A DNA stretch of 64,000 nucleotides from Pycnopodia helianthoides (lineage: Eukaryota; Echinodermata; Asteroidea; Forcipulatida; Asteriidae): contig CM063251.1 in assembly GCA_032158295.1 (NCBI GenBank), positions 10,827,016-10,891,015 of the forward strand, read 5' to 3'. The translations under genes were made by a program, and so were the position numbers. Below the pieces are notes generated by a model that made no database searches, had not been told where the DNA came from, and worked only from the letters and a program-made list of their open reading frames with translations. Positions 38,301 to 47,500 of the stretch are shown here, one piece after another; positions within the stretch are counted from its first letter, which is position 1; the number at the start of each line of letters is the position of its first letter.

Positions 38301-41300
38301 TGCTTCATAACCTTCATCTTTCCCCTTCAGGAACCCCAAATAAGTGCACTTATGACTTTCACTAGCATGATCTATTACAACCTGTTGCAAAACAGTTCAC
38401 CATATTTTACCGGAGCTTGATACTATCGCAACGTTAAAAAGTGTACGCTTGTGCTCCGCTGTATCGAGTGTTCATGCGTTGATATGGAAGTGGCGTGAAC
38501 CAGTGAGCGTATCCTCAGAGGGAAATGATGCTGGACTATGACGAAGCCAAATCAAATTTTACAGAAGATTCCTTTTGAATGTAACTTACCTCTGGTGGTG
38601 TGAGCTTGATCGTATTGCTACTGATAACATCAACACACTGATCTGTGTCTCCTCCACTCAATGGCCTGAGTCTGCAGTATACCTACACAGTACATAAAGC
38701 ATCAACCAAATATGAACAAAGCTACACAACAACCAAAGATTAGCCAAAAGTATGATTTTTTTTTTAACTTGGCATTGCCAGGAGATAGGTTTCACATGTA
38801 AGAACAATAAGACTTCACAAGGAAGATGCTTGATGATTTTCTGGGGGGGGGGAAATGTCAAGACAGTTTTGATAGGTAAATTTATTTTTTTGAATTCTAA
38901 TGTGGACAGTTTGTGTGTCTAGCATAGCAGGGCTCAAATTTCTCAATGGACCACAGACTCGAGGTCAGCAGTTTTAGTATTGGACCAGTAAACTCATGAC
39001 TGGACAAGTTTGGCGGTCTTGTGTTTTTAAATTGAACAATATAACCTCACTGTGTAATATCTTGAACAAAAACAAACTATGTTTAAATGTTGACTTTAAG
39101 TCTGAAAAAATACCTTTCAATTCTACTGAGTACTAATAAAGTACAGGCCTATACTTAAACACCCACAAAGAAAATAAATCTTCTACGACTTTTAGTATGT
39201 CTAGGAAGTTTTTGTCTCATTTTGTTTCTGGCCTTGTAAAAACAATTGTAGTCCAGCAAAAATTTTGAGCTCTGTGGTCTTGTAGATTTTCACACAACAT
39301 GGTACATTTTTTAGCCAGTTTTAGACAAAATAATATTATTGGGAAAAACATATTTGTTACTTTTGTCAACAACACTAACCTCAACTGGGTCTTTGTTTTG
39401 TGGTTTCCTCGGTGTTTTCTTAGGCGTCTTACCCCGTCTGGTGGTAAAAAAGAAAGAAAAAAAACGAAATAAACCATCAATCTTAATGTATGTAGCCCCA
39501 GTTCATTAAGTAAAAATATGTATCATGGTCAACCTTATTCCCATTGGCAGCAAGATATCTCATCCCCTCTCATTAACAGACCATTAAGTCTTGCGATGAA
39601 AAGGTCACTACGAACTTCCGGGCACCTCTAAGCCATAAGCTATGGGAGATTAACACGAGTACAATTTTGTGTAATTTTTATTTTGTTTTTTGATGCATCA
39701 TTTTCGTCCACCCCAAAAAGCGGAATGAAAAACTGACACTGTCATGAATAAATAAAAAACTAAAAACTGGAATAAAACTTCTGAGAGATTGAAGAAATAT
39801 TATTTGAACTACAACAGCGTATCAAATTGTGAATTTAGGCCAACTGCGCTATGAATTTTTCAAATCTCTTAGCGACCTTGTATCGCATGGAGATTGCGTG
39901 AAGTTGCATCCTGTGTGAGCTTCCTAATTTCCAGTTTCAGTACTATACTATTAATAGCTAAAACTCAAAAAAATTTTGTCTTTTGTTGTCAACGCTGTTA
40001 CCATGTATGTGACAGGAAGAAAGCGAATAAGGACAGCCAAGAACAGCCAATGGATGAGTGACACAAATGTGACCCATCACTGTCTGATACCTGGGCCCAA
40101 TTACATAGAGCTGCTTAAGCAGAAAATTTTGCTTAACTATTTTCTGCTAGAAGCAGAAATCAGCAGGATACCAGTCTCAAATTGTACATGTGACACGGTA
40201 GTTTGGCTGGTAACCTTATTCTGGTAAGCACAATTTTGTTGTGCTTAGCTTTTTTGTGCTTTAAGCAGCTCTATGAAATTGGGCACAGATCAACTTGGTC
40301 CTTTGAAGTCAACTTGGATCGAATGAGGAAATGCCACAGGTAAAATGGTTTTGTTTTACTGGTAAATGGTAGAGCCTTGCTACGTACATGTAGCACTCCT
40401 TCTCCCTTGGTAGCACTTAGCAGTCACTTTAACCTTGATCAGTTTTAAATGTTACATGACAACAGAACAAGGATGTGCCACTTCGCACATTTCTCCACCA
40501 GGATAAAAAAAGTTCACCATTTAACCCCTATTTGAGAAGTGCGTTACTAGTTTAATGTGACGTCAAGTACTAATGTTTGTTGACGTATTTCTTTTCACTT
40601 TTGAATTAAACAATTTTCACAGTGGTAATGCGGTACCCCTTTACTTTCACTGTTAGTGTTAATGCGCCATCTGCAACTCTCAAACTTAACGAGTTTGGAT
40701 TCTGGAGAGGAGGTCGGACAGAAGTGCAAACGCTGAGTCGCAGAGATGAGGTAGCAACAAGTACAGAAAAAAGTATAGATAAGAACTAGAACTAGAAGTA
40801 AACAAATCTTTCCCTTATCCTTGAACAAGATCAGATGGCAGTTGGCACATATGACCTACCGTGAAAGTGATTGACCCAAGTCCATTCTCCCCATTCCATT
40901 TCTGTGTTTTTTTTTTCTCCTATTTTTCCTATTTCATCATTTTTTGCCTACACCACAAGTCAATCAAACGCGATCAAATTTATAAAAGCAAAGTAAAGTC
41001 ACAACTCACACCATGAAGGTCTATCCTTCATGGTCACACCCTCACAGTCACACACATACACAACCAATCAAAACAATTTGAAACTGTTGATCTCTGACAT
41101 TTCCGACACTGAAACAAAATAACCTCGGGCTTTATTTATGTTTGTTGACCTGTCCTTTTTTTCCCACAAAGTAAGACCATGAAGACTGACGAGTGACGGC
41201 GAATACCCACAACGTCGACGGCAATACTGCCGTCCCCAAAACAAAAATGTCAGCCTATGTCACATATAAAATACATTAAAAAACGTGGCCTTTTCATGGA

Positions 41301-41452
41301 CCATTTCTGAAGGAAGGAAATTACGAGAAGACGTTCCAACACGGACATGACGAACCCCGACCAATATAGTTCAAGTTTTATCGTGGTTTCAATGAATAAA
41401 GTCTGATTATTTTAGGCAAATTTAATTATCTCAATACTCACGTTGGTTTCAT
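14302..41452 (-). CDS. KIF23: KIF23 / MKLP1 kinesin-6, centralspindlin motor
   Basis: Plus-end kinesin that with RACGAP1 forms centralspindlin, bundling midzone microtubules for cytokinesis. Exons: 41442-41452, 39380-39437, 38590-38682, 37918-37935 (uncertain microexon), 37137-37172, 36172-36277, 35711-35847, 35393-35520, 33914-34084, 32693-32734, 31144-31256, 29902-30023, 28370-28552, 27899-28018, 27242-27338, 25979-26082, 24849-24951, 22978-23186, 21917-22027, 21065-21323, 19533-19675, 18236-18394, 16581-16648, 14302-14317. They sum to 2607 nt, 868 codons plus stop, with every phase matching. Motor features: P-loop GITGSGKT (114-121), [15 protein letters not shown], switch I SSRSHS (320-325), switch II DLAGSE (359-364), [20 protein letters not shown], then [14 protein letters not shown] at the neck. 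A coiled coil follows (exons 17-20). The tail has the LRHRRSRS Aurora B/14-3-3-type motif, [33 protein letters not shown] and a basic end (NKKAKK). Human forms are 856-960 residues. Confidence 0.97.
15415..15560. repeat. Inverted-repeat element with AACCATGGCTTGGG / CAAGCCATGG arms
   Basis: TTGAAACCATGGCTTGGGCT at the left pairs with CAAACGCAAGCCATGGCTTT at the right. A diverged copy lies at about 5815-5950 in HMG20A intron 1. It is related in layout to the 36499 and 60186 elements. In the last KIF23 intron. Confidence 0.55.
17281..17517. mobile_element. Inverted-repeat element, copy of 37222-37447
   Basis: Blocks CCAGTGAGTTGACCAACCAT, GTACGGTGGCACAACTG and GAATGGTCAGACAGCAAGAG are found in reverse order and complement at 37222-37447, where the ends AACCCTCTTG and CAAGAGGGTT form inverted repeats. 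In the KIF23 intron between exons 22 and 23. Confidence 0.7.
17672..18165. mobile_element. Inverted-repeat element related to 6018-6360
   Basis: Begins GGCCAAGTTTGCGCAAGAAC and ends GCCCTTGATCAAACTTGC. Longer than the 6 kb copy by an AT-rich middle. It ends about 70 bp from the KIF23 exon 22 donor. Confidence 0.6.
18544..18883. mobile_element. MITE-like element, 1910-2238 family
   Basis: Same orientation and block order as 1910-2238, with the right end ATGGTCTATAGACC intact. In the KIF23 intron between exons 21 and 22; a further fragment of the family is at about 19250-19325 in the same intron. Confidence 0.85.
19339..19480. mobile_element. CATAGAGCTGC element, partial
   Basis: Starts GGGCCCAATTTCATAGAGC, then CTTACCAGAATAAGGTTACC. 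This family is complete with inverted ends at 29501-29748 and 40093-40286. Further partial copies are at 20441-20591, about 29404-29495, 29790-29858 and about 41825-41920. Confidence 0.7.
19820..20195 (-). mobile_element. tRNA-derived SINE, second family, near full length
   Basis: In minus orientation it runs from a tRNA-like head (GTGTCGTGGCCGAGCGGTCA, ending GGGTCCGATTCCTGG) through the GTTTCTGATCAGCAG and AGGTCCCTCTTATC blocks to the tail TATATAAGAACTGCATATTA. At about 375 bp it is the longest copy in the window and shows the family's full layout. In KIF23 intron 20. Confidence 0.8.
20851..21114. repeat. 88-bp x 3 tandem repeat spanning the KIF23 exon 20 donor
   Basis: Three near-identical 88-bp units start at 20851, 20939 and 21027. 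Each carries, on the minus strand, the exon end encoding [15 protein letters not shown], the donor GTGGGTGTTC and the first intron bases. Exon 20 (21065-21323) runs into the unit at 21027-21114; the other two copies lie downstream in the intron, with intact donors just below 20977 and 20889. Only a few differences separate the copies, so the expansion is recent. Confidence 0.95.
24398..24547. mobile_element. Inverted-repeat element with CCCCTTGCATA ends
   Basis: Left ACCCCCTTGCATA and right TATGCAAGGGGTT are inverted, with CACTGAGGTCA and TGACCTCAGTG inside. A second copy lies at 56891-57046 in LRRC71. In the KIF23 intron between exons 17 and 18. Confidence 0.75.
25094..25524. mobile_element. 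MITE with TTAAAGGTAGGGTCATA ends
   Basis: Left end TTAAAGGTAGGGTCATAGAT and right end ATTTATGACCCTACCTTTAA are inverted repeats. A diverged copy is at 50771-51203. Its closing TTAA (25521-25524) is shared with the next element. Confidence 0.85.
25521..25863. mobile_element. MITE with TTAAAGG ... GTACA ... ATTGGTAA ends
   Basis: Begins TTAAAGGTCCTGTACACTAT and ends AAAAGTGTACAATACCTTTAA. Related to 30027-30378. Occupies the KIF23 intron between exons 16 and 17 together with the adjacent 25094 element. Confidence 0.8.
26230..27170. repeat. Dispersed repeat interrupted by a SINE
   Basis: The segments about 26230-26695 and 27040-27170 match about 57890-58345 and 58350-58430 in order (GTAGGTGTTTG, GCAACCTTATTTTATTTTAC, GCCAATGGTAAAGAAGAGGG). 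The SINE at 26696 interrupts the order here but not at 58 kb. In the KIF23 intron between exons 15 and 16. Confidence 0.65.
26696..27020 (+). mobile_element. tRNA-derived SINE, second family, nested
   Basis: Head TGTCATGGCCGAGTTGTCTA, B box GGTTCGAATCC and the TTGAGCAAGGCACTTAACC block are present. Inserted into the dispersed repeat also found at 57890-58430, where the site is empty. The part after 26820 diverges from other copies. Confidence 0.7.
27366..27758. mobile_element. MITE with TTAARGGAACATTACAGAATTGG ends
   Basis: About 393 bp with long inverted ends (ACATTACAGAATTGGT at the left, ACCAATTCTGTAATGT at the right). Copies: 30608-31002, 47122-47512 and, inverted, 42922-43301. Starts 27 bp upstream (in gene sense) of the KIF23 exon 15 acceptor. 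Confidence 0.9.
29501..29748. mobile_element. CATAGAGCTGC element, complete
   Basis: Inverted ends GGGCCCAATTTCATAGAGCT and AGCTCTATGAAATTGGGCCC match perfectly over 20 bases, and the homology continues inward. In the KIF23 intron between exons 12 and 13, flanked on both sides by partial copies (29404-29495 and 29790-29858). Confidence 0.9.
30027..30378. mobile_element. MITE abutting the KIF23 exon 12 acceptor
   Basis: Starts TTAAAGGGTGTGTACAACAT and ends ATGTTGTACATGTGCTTTAA; related to 25521-25863. Exon 12 ends at 30023 and its acceptor AG is at 30024-30025, so the element's terminus forms the polypyrimidine region of this splice site. Confidence 0.85.
30608..31002. mobile_element. MITE, TTAAAGGAACATTACAG family
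   Basis: Near-identical in layout to 27366-27758, same orientation. Together with the 30027-30378 element it fills most of the KIF23 intron between exons 11 and 12. It ends about 140 bp from exon 11. Confidence 0.9.
31437..31745 (+). mobile_element. tRNA-derived SINE, second family
   Basis: Starts TGTCATGGCCAAGTGGTCTA; the TGAGCAAGACACTT, GCTTCGTCCTTCGGATGG and ACATAAAAGAACCAGTGCAC blocks and the GGTGCTATATAAAT tail are present. In the KIF23 intron between exons 10 and 11. The long ORF over it is a by-product. Confidence 0.8.
33123..33231. mobile_element. Inverted-repeat element with GGGCC..CATGGC ends
   Basis: Left GGGGCCATGGCACTAATTAC pairs loosely with GCATCGCCATGACATTGGGC. Better preserved relatives are at 49735-49860 and 56668-56787. 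In the KIF23 intron between exons 9 and 10. Confidence 0.5.
34188..34352. repeat. Inverted-repeat element with internal GGACACCC repeats
   Basis: Ends TTAGCCAG and CTGGCTAA are inverted. Inside, TTTGGACACCC and GGGTGTC blocks recur about five times. No other copy is recognised in this window. In the KIF23 intron between exons 8 and 9. Confidence 0.5.
36499..36662. mobile_element. Inverted-repeat element with GGCCCTTTTC ends
   Basis: Left GGCCCTTTTCTTGAATCCAC and right GAATTCGAGAAAAGGGCC are inverted; CGGCTTCGGCTCC continues inward on both sides. Copy at 60186-60347. In the KIF23 intron between exons 5 and 6. Confidence 0.85.
37222..37447. mobile_element. Inverted-repeat element with AACCCTCTTG ends
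   Basis: AACCCTCTTGCTGTCTGACC at the left and GCCAAGAGGGTTAA at the right; an inverted copy is at 17281-17517. In the KIF23 intron before exon 37137-37172. Confidence 0.7.
37918..37935 (-). other. KIF23: Candidate 18-nt microexon of KIF23
   Basis: Between exons 38590-38682 and 37137-37172 an 18-nt segment is flanked by a pyrimidine-rich tract ending in TAGAG and by a good GTAAAAAT donor. It would insert six residues (SSRNPS) in phase 0 on both sides, so it can be included or skipped without changing the frame. The insertion point is a surface loop of the motor before the NGNYKE strand. The acceptor has two AGs two bases apart (TAG and TAGAG); only the downstream AG keeps the frame. Without RNA data it may be chance. 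Confidence 0.35.
40093..40286. mobile_element. CATAGAGCTGC element, complete
   Basis: GGGCCCAATTACATAGAGCT at the left, AGCTCTATGAAATTGGGC at the right; GCTTAAGCA blocks follow inside. In KIF23 intron 1. Confidence 0.8.
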
Positions 41453-41564
41453 GCTTAATAATTGCTGTCAATTCCACGAGATGATTGTAAATCTTGCTGT
41501 TAAAACGGCTTCAATTCTCACAAAGTGGTCTTCCCGTTTACAATTATTTTGTGCGTGTTGATCG

Positions 41565-41604
41565 TTCGAATTTCCAGCGCACATTGTCGGTTTCATTGAC
41601 CAAT
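41565..41604 (-). promoter_or_regulatory. KIF23 proximal promoter: CHR-like element and CCAAT box
   Basis: A TTCGAA hexamer, which fits the cell-cycle homology region consensus TTYGAA, lies at 41565-41570, 113 bp upstream of the KIF23 ATG. A CCAAT pentamer lies at 41600-41604 on the plus strand, that is ATTGG as read by the gene, about 30 bp further upstream. Vertebrate G2/M genes including KIF23 are driven by NF-Y bound to CCAAT boxes a short fixed distance upstream of a CHR bound by DREAM/MuvB. The arrangement matches that rule, but both motifs are short and the transcription start is not seen. Confidence 0.5.
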
Positions 41605-42550
41605 CAAATCACTTCTTTACTCCCTTGCAGTTGAGCGGACAACTGAGGGCGCACTTCATTTCAGAATCAGCGGCTACGGTTACGGCTAATGCTAAGGCGT
41701 TGCTATGATCATCCTTTATTACTTCAACGCTTAAGCGCTTGTCGTTCACGAGATGATAAAGCCACTAGCCGTAGCCGATAACCAACATTGTTTATCTGCA
41801 ACACAAGGGCAAAATTTAATTAATCATAAAGCATGCATCCTGCATAAAGTAGCGAAGCACAATAAATGCTTACCAGAATAAACTCACCAGCCAAACAGAG
41901 ATGTCACATCTGTGACCACAAGTAGCCTATGGCATGCATATCTTTGATTGGGTTATGTTAATTGAAATAAACCCAGTGAAACTGGGGTGCTTTTGTACTC
42001 CTTTTCCGAAATTTTGACATTTATCGATAGTGTCAAATTTCAAAAAAGGAGTATCGCGCCCCATTTACTGGGTCTATGGTCTAGTTCTTAGAAACAACAT
42101 TTTCTGTTGAAGTAGCTCTATACAGCTATATGTAAATCGTCCTCCATGGTCATGGTCACAGTGAAGCTGAGCAACTGGGCTTGAAAAACCATGGATGTAG
42201 AAACAGAAACAACTTTTTTTTAAATGAAACTTTTCCAATATATTAAAAAAATTGGGCCTAATAAACACACACACCTTGTGTAAAAGTTGAATGAATTTTT
42301 CACCCAAAGGTACAAAAGAAAAGGTATAACTTTCATGCGGGTCTGATTTTTGCCCAAAGAACTTCTCTAAATGAAATTTGACAGATTTGATGCCATTTCG
42401 AAACAAAACATACAAAAACATTCGGATATGCCATGGACAACACACAAAATACATGCAACATTCAAAATTGTGTGGAACATGGTTGATGGGCACAAGATAT
42501 TGTCAATATCCCAACCATAATCGGTTTTAGTTTTTGCAGATCACACTACC
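41605..42550. other. Intergenic region upstream of KIF23
   Basis: Contains an imperfect inverted repeat around 41672-41780 (CGGCTACGG and CCGTAGCCG arms), a CATAGAGCTGC-element fragment (41825-41920) and the hairpin at 41967-42075. No ORF here resembles a known protein. KIF23 and LRRC71 point the same way, so the region must hold the KIF23 promoter and lie past the end of LRRC71. Confidence 0.5.
41967..42075. repeat. Hairpin element centred on TATCGATA
   Basis: Arms AACCCAGTGAAACTGGGGTG / CCCCATTTACTGGGTC and TACTCCTTTT / AAAAAGGAGTA fold around TTTTGACAT-TATCGATA-GTGTCAAA. About 108 bp and almost fully self-complementary. No second copy noticed. Confidence 0.75.
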
Positions 42551-42925
42551 TTAAAGGCACTGGACACTGTTGGTAATTACTCAAAATAATTGTTAGCATA
42601 AAAACTTACTTGGTAACGAGCAATGGAGAGCTGTTGATAGTATAAAACATTGTGAGAAACGGCTCCCTCTGAGTTTTTGAGAAAGAAGTAATTTCTCAGT
42701 AAAATATTTGAATTGATTTCGAGACCCATGCGTGAGGTCTCGAAATCAAGCATCTGAAAGCACACAACTTTGAGTGACAAGGGTGTTTTTTCTTCATTAT
42801 TATCTCGCAACTTGACGACCAATTGAGTTCAAATTTTCACAGGTTTGTTATTTTGTGCATATGTTGAGATGTTGAGATACACCAAGTGGTCTTTGACAAT
42901 TACCAAAGGTGTCCAGTGTCTTTAA
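42551..42925. mobile_element. TTAAAGGCACTGGACAC MITE, complete
   Basis: Starts TTAAAGGCACTGGACACTGT and ends GTGTCCAGTGTCTTTAA. The closing TTAA at 42922-42925 is also the start of the next MITE. Intergenic between KIF23 and LRRC71. Confidence 0.9.
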
Positions 42926-43301
42926 AGGAACATTACAGAATTGGTTTTTGCTACCAAACACCGAGTTGCTGGCAGTGCAAGTTATGTAATCCACCATATA
43001 CATAAACTGACAAACCTGAACTAGTTTGAGATCAATCGGCCATCTGGGTCACGAGTGAAAAACTGATTACACATTTGCATGAAATCATATAGATTCAACA
43101 AATGAACAAAACGCTCACCGAGTAATAAACTCCAATCGGAAAATTAGTTTATTCATTTCTCATCAAATATGCATTTCGACAGAAATATTTTAAGAAAATG
43201 TTCTATCATCATCATCATTAGCGTGTAAGTTTTATGTAAATCTGTGATCAAAAGTATATTTTACAAGTTTTTTTCTCACCAATTCTATAATGTTCCTTTA
43301 A
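42922..43301. mobile_element. MITE, TTAAAGGAACATTACAG family, inverted copy
   Basis: Same family as 27366, 30608 and 47122 but in reverse orientation; both ends are present. Ends about 150 bp from the candidate LRRC71 poly(A) signal. Confidence 0.9.
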
Positions 43302-43457
43302 ATGAAAGGTTTTTTGAATCTATAAAAAATAGCTACTGCATTTAAAATTCAAATTTAACTGGTCAAATCGGCCAATTGGACCTAGCATCTTTAATACACC
43401 AAAACAAGTGAAGAACCTGACACACGACAACAGACCAATCAAGATTTGAAGAAATAT

Positions 43458-43463
43458 TTTATT
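43458..43463 (-). terminator. Possible poly(A) signal of LRRC71
   Basis: AATAAA on the minus strand about 1.1 kb past the LRRC71 stop codon at 44596-44598. If used, the 3' UTR would span about 43440-44595 and contain an antisense tRNA-derived SINE (44290-44432). Confidence 0.35.
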
Positions 43464-44289
43464 AAAATATTCAACAGATATTATTTACACAGAAGCATAT
43501 GTATTTACACACTAATACCTTTACAAATAAATTCTTCAAAACAACAAAGTTAACTCTTTTAAATCAGAGTGTATCTTATAAAACAAATTTACAATAAATC
43601 TTAGAATTCCTTTTTAAAATATAAGATCTGTATCATACATCCATCTTGTTTTCCACAAACGAACCAGTCCTGTACCTAAACCTAGATTCAGGCATGTCTG
43701 AACCAACTGACTTCGGCTACAGCTATTTTCCATTCGGCTGCACCGTTAGCTGAAGCAAAGGCTGTTCAGCAATCTGGCAAAAGCCACTGCTGAAGCCGTT
43801 GATTTTTTTAATTTATTAATTACACACAACAGCACGAGTGCCATAAACAAGATAGTGATACGAACCAAGGAAAAATGTTCAGTTTTAGATGTTGAAGGAA
43901 AACCCCATATAATCAGGTAGGACTGAAAACCCAATTCACATTAAAATGCAAGGCTCCAGGTTGGGATTTGAACCGGGGTCCACAGAGGTGAAAGGCAGGG
44001 GACAGAAACCACTGATCGGGAGCCAGCCTGATCTCTTAATTTATAAACAGCCTTGAGTAGCATGGTCAGATTTTTAGTTTAAAGAGAATCATTGATATTG
44101 AACACTTGGAATATAAAAAAATGGTGGCAACATATCAGTTATGATCTACTACGATCTATTGATCATTTTCTTGGATTTTCATAGCTAGTTACATGCATCC
44201 CAAACATTTAAAATACAATCAAGTAACATGTTTCTTAAAAACCTGGAGAATTGTAATGAATGTGCCCTTCTAACAAAACATTTATAATT

Positions 44290-44432
44290 TGGGGTTGAAC
44301 AAAGAAAAATTAAATAGAGTGGGATTTGAACCAACGACCTCCGGATTCACGTGCCGGTGCTCTACCAACTGAGCTATCTAGCCCTATGTTGGGGTTTTTC
44401 TATTTTGTCAATATCTTTGTTCGGGGGTGCCA
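44290..44432 (-). mobile_element. tRNA-derived SINE in the LRRC71 3' UTR
   Basis: Same layout as 2942-3086: tRNA-like head in minus orientation (GGCTAGATAGCTCAGTTGG) with B box, and the GGCACCCCCGAACAAAG leader. It is in the same sense as LRRC71, so it would be carried in the mRNA if the 3' UTR reaches 43.45 kb. Confidence 0.8.
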
Positions 44433-44595
44433 GTCAGAAACAATGCAAAATAAATAAAACTAAAAAATCACATAGTGATGGAATTTCACAAGTTCTTATC
44501 AATCGATGAGGGTTTTCGAAAAACAGCGCTGCTTTTTTAAGACAGGGTGGACGGAGTTCTTAAATTCTCGACAGCACCATGAGGAAAATTGTTTG

Positions 44596-47500
44596 TTATT
44601 GTTGCTTCAACCAGCCAAGGATTGTGTGTCTCCGTCTGGGACTCTTAGCCTGGGCTTTGTAGAAGGGATCTCTTGTTAACATCAAGTCTTGTATCTTCTG
44701 GTAAGCCTCACTGTCAGCACGGATTGGATTCCTCTGAAAGTAGTCACAAAATTAAATGTATTTAGATTTGGTTAAAGACCTTGTAATAAAAATTGTTTTA
44801 ACTAGACCAGAGATCATTTTCACAAGACAAGTCTTTTTCCCTTAACCGCTTCACATTGAATGGTATATCTGCCAAGTTTTGCTAACCACGGAATGTTTTT
44901 ATCCCCTGAAACAATTTTGGCGTGCCCTCAATTGTTTGCAGTCAGTTGGATGGACATTCCATTGTGTAGCGTGCACAGGCATGCACCAACCATGCTAATA
45001 AGCTTCATCTCACCAGTACTGGAAGCATGCTCAAAATCTCCCTTTTAGGGGCGTTATTGTGTAATTCCCGATTCCAGACCTGTTTACTGGACCAGAAATA
45101 ATTTTAAAAGACCACATTCAAACCGAGAAAAGACTCCCTTGCAAAGTTTAACATGCATTTAACTGTTTTTATTTGAACAAGCACTAAGACATGTAAGAGA
45201 AGATTTACCTCATTTGTCTTTTAGGGTATTAAGTATATTTCATCATTACTCAATAGATGTATTGCAATACGTGTCATTGACCGCCATCTTTGATGTAAAA
45301 CAATAGAAAAGTGCACGGGTGTACGCGCGACTCTCAGCCAATAATAGCTCTTCACGCGAGCACAAGTCATCAAAGATGGCGGTCAATGACGTGTATTGCA
45401 ATCCACCTATAGAATTGAAAGGTATCTTTTTATCAGACTCAAAGTCAACATTTGAACAAAATTTGTTTCTGTTCAAGATATAAAAGAGTGAGCTACATGT
45501 ATTGTTATTGAATTGAAAAACACAAGACCACTGGGCTTGTCTGGTCGTGAGTTTACTGGCCCAATGCTAAAATCACTAGCCTTGGGCCAGCAGTCCAGTG
45601 TAAAATTTGAGCCCTGCAGTGGAATTATGCTGCACTTACAAACAGAATAGGGTTGGGACAGATGTTTTCTAGAGCTAATTTAAAGGCACTGGACACTATT
45701 GGTAATGACTCAAAATAATTGTTAGCATAAAAACTTACTTGGTAACGAGCAATGGAGAGCTGTTGATAGTATAAAACATTGTGAGAAACGACCCCCTCTG
45801 AAGTAACGTAGTTTTTTAAAAAGAAGTAATTTCTCAGTAAAATATTTGAATTGATTTTGAGACCTCACGTGTGAGGTCTCAAAATCAAGCATCTGAAAGC
45901 ACACAACTTCGTGTGACAAGGGTGTTTTTTCTTCCATTATTATCTCGCAACTTCGACGACCAATTGAGTTCAAATTTTCAAAGGTGTGTTATTTTGTGCA
46001 TAGAGAAGTGAGAAGACTGGTCTTTGACAATTACCAAAGGTGTCCAGTGTCTTTCAACTTCAATAATGATGCAAGGACAAAGCATATAGTAGCCCTAGTA
46101 TACGGACATTTGCCTTTGCTTCCTCTTTGACTAGAACTACATGTACATGGAAGACAGATGTCCAAACTTTCTGATTGGAGCCAAGAAAGTCAACTTACAC
46201 CGAGGGAGAGCCTCATCAGTCCTTTTAGTGCAGGGTTTGGAGCAAGGTTTGCTAAGGTGATCTGGTACTGTACAGCTAGGAGGATAGATTTCAACCCTGC
46301 TTCTCCGATCTCATTCCCTGTTGAAGACATAAAATGTAGATTGTGACAGATAATGACTTGCTTGGCAATTACCGGTTCTATTGAGACTAAATTTAGCTCA
46401 AGATAGCTCAGTTGGTAGAGCGCCGGTACGTTAATCCAGAGGTCGTTGGTTCAAATCCCGCTCTAGTCAATTTTTCTTTGTTCAACCCCATACTATTTGA
46501 AATTTACCCAGTCAGTTTCCCTTGTGGTTTATTACTTGACATTTAAATTAAAAAAGTCGCATCCCCTCAAGGTGATCCCGTGGCTGCTGCTTCCCAGGTT
46601 GTATCGTAAACTTGGGTGTGATCCCTGGCCACACGGCAGTTAACGGTTGTATGGCTTCTGACTGGCACCCCCGAACAAAGATATTGACAAAATAGGGAGA
46701 CCGCCAATATAGGGCTAGATAGCTCAGTTGGTAGAGCGCCGGTATGTTAATCCGGAGGTCGTTGGTTCAAATCCCGCTCTAGTCAATTTTTCTTTGTTCA
46801 ACCCCATACGAGACTAAATTTAATTATACAAATATCCTTAGGGCACTGGGTTTGTGAGCGCCAGCTAGACTAGGAAAGTCTTTTATGGCCTAAGCCTAGG
46901 GCTCCCAAAACATGTTTTTCAGCAAAACTGATTGGGAGTATTAATTGTGTTTAACCCACACATCGATGTATGATATATTTTTTTATGGGCTGGAGAATTT
47001 TTGTTTGTCCATACCCGACGACGTACAAAATCTGCAACATGGTTTAGCATGTCAAAACCACAGCCAACACACATCCAACCCTCTGTATTCCAGCCACCTG
47101 TTTATTGTGTCAGGCAGTGCCTTAAAGGAGATTACAGAATTGTAAGAAAAAAACTTGTAAATTACTTTTGATCACAGATTTACATAAAACTTACACGGTC
47201 TATAATGATGATGATAGTAGAAAACATCCCTTGAAATATTTCTGTCTGAAATGCCATATTTGATGAGAAATGAATAAACTAATTTTCCGATTGGAGTTTA
47301 TCGCTCAGTAAGCGTTTTATTCATTTGTTGAACCTATATGATTTCAGGCAAATGTGTAATCGGTTTTTCACTATTTTCTCGTGACCCAGATGGCCGATCG
47401 ATCTCAAACTTCTACAGGTTTGTCAGTTTATGTATATGGTGGATTACATAAAGTGCTTACACTGCCAGCAACTGTTTTGTTAGCAAAAACCAATTCTGTA

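Noticed and set aside
43960..44035. tRNA gene on the minus strand
   Set aside because: Only the T-arm (GGTTCAAATCC) and a vague D-arm are visible; it looks like another tRNA-derived repeat fragment and is not complete enough to call.
46713..46784. Free-standing tRNA-Asn gene
   Set aside because: The fold is good but the same leader and trailer flank every copy, and stems carry mismatches; it is a SINE head.
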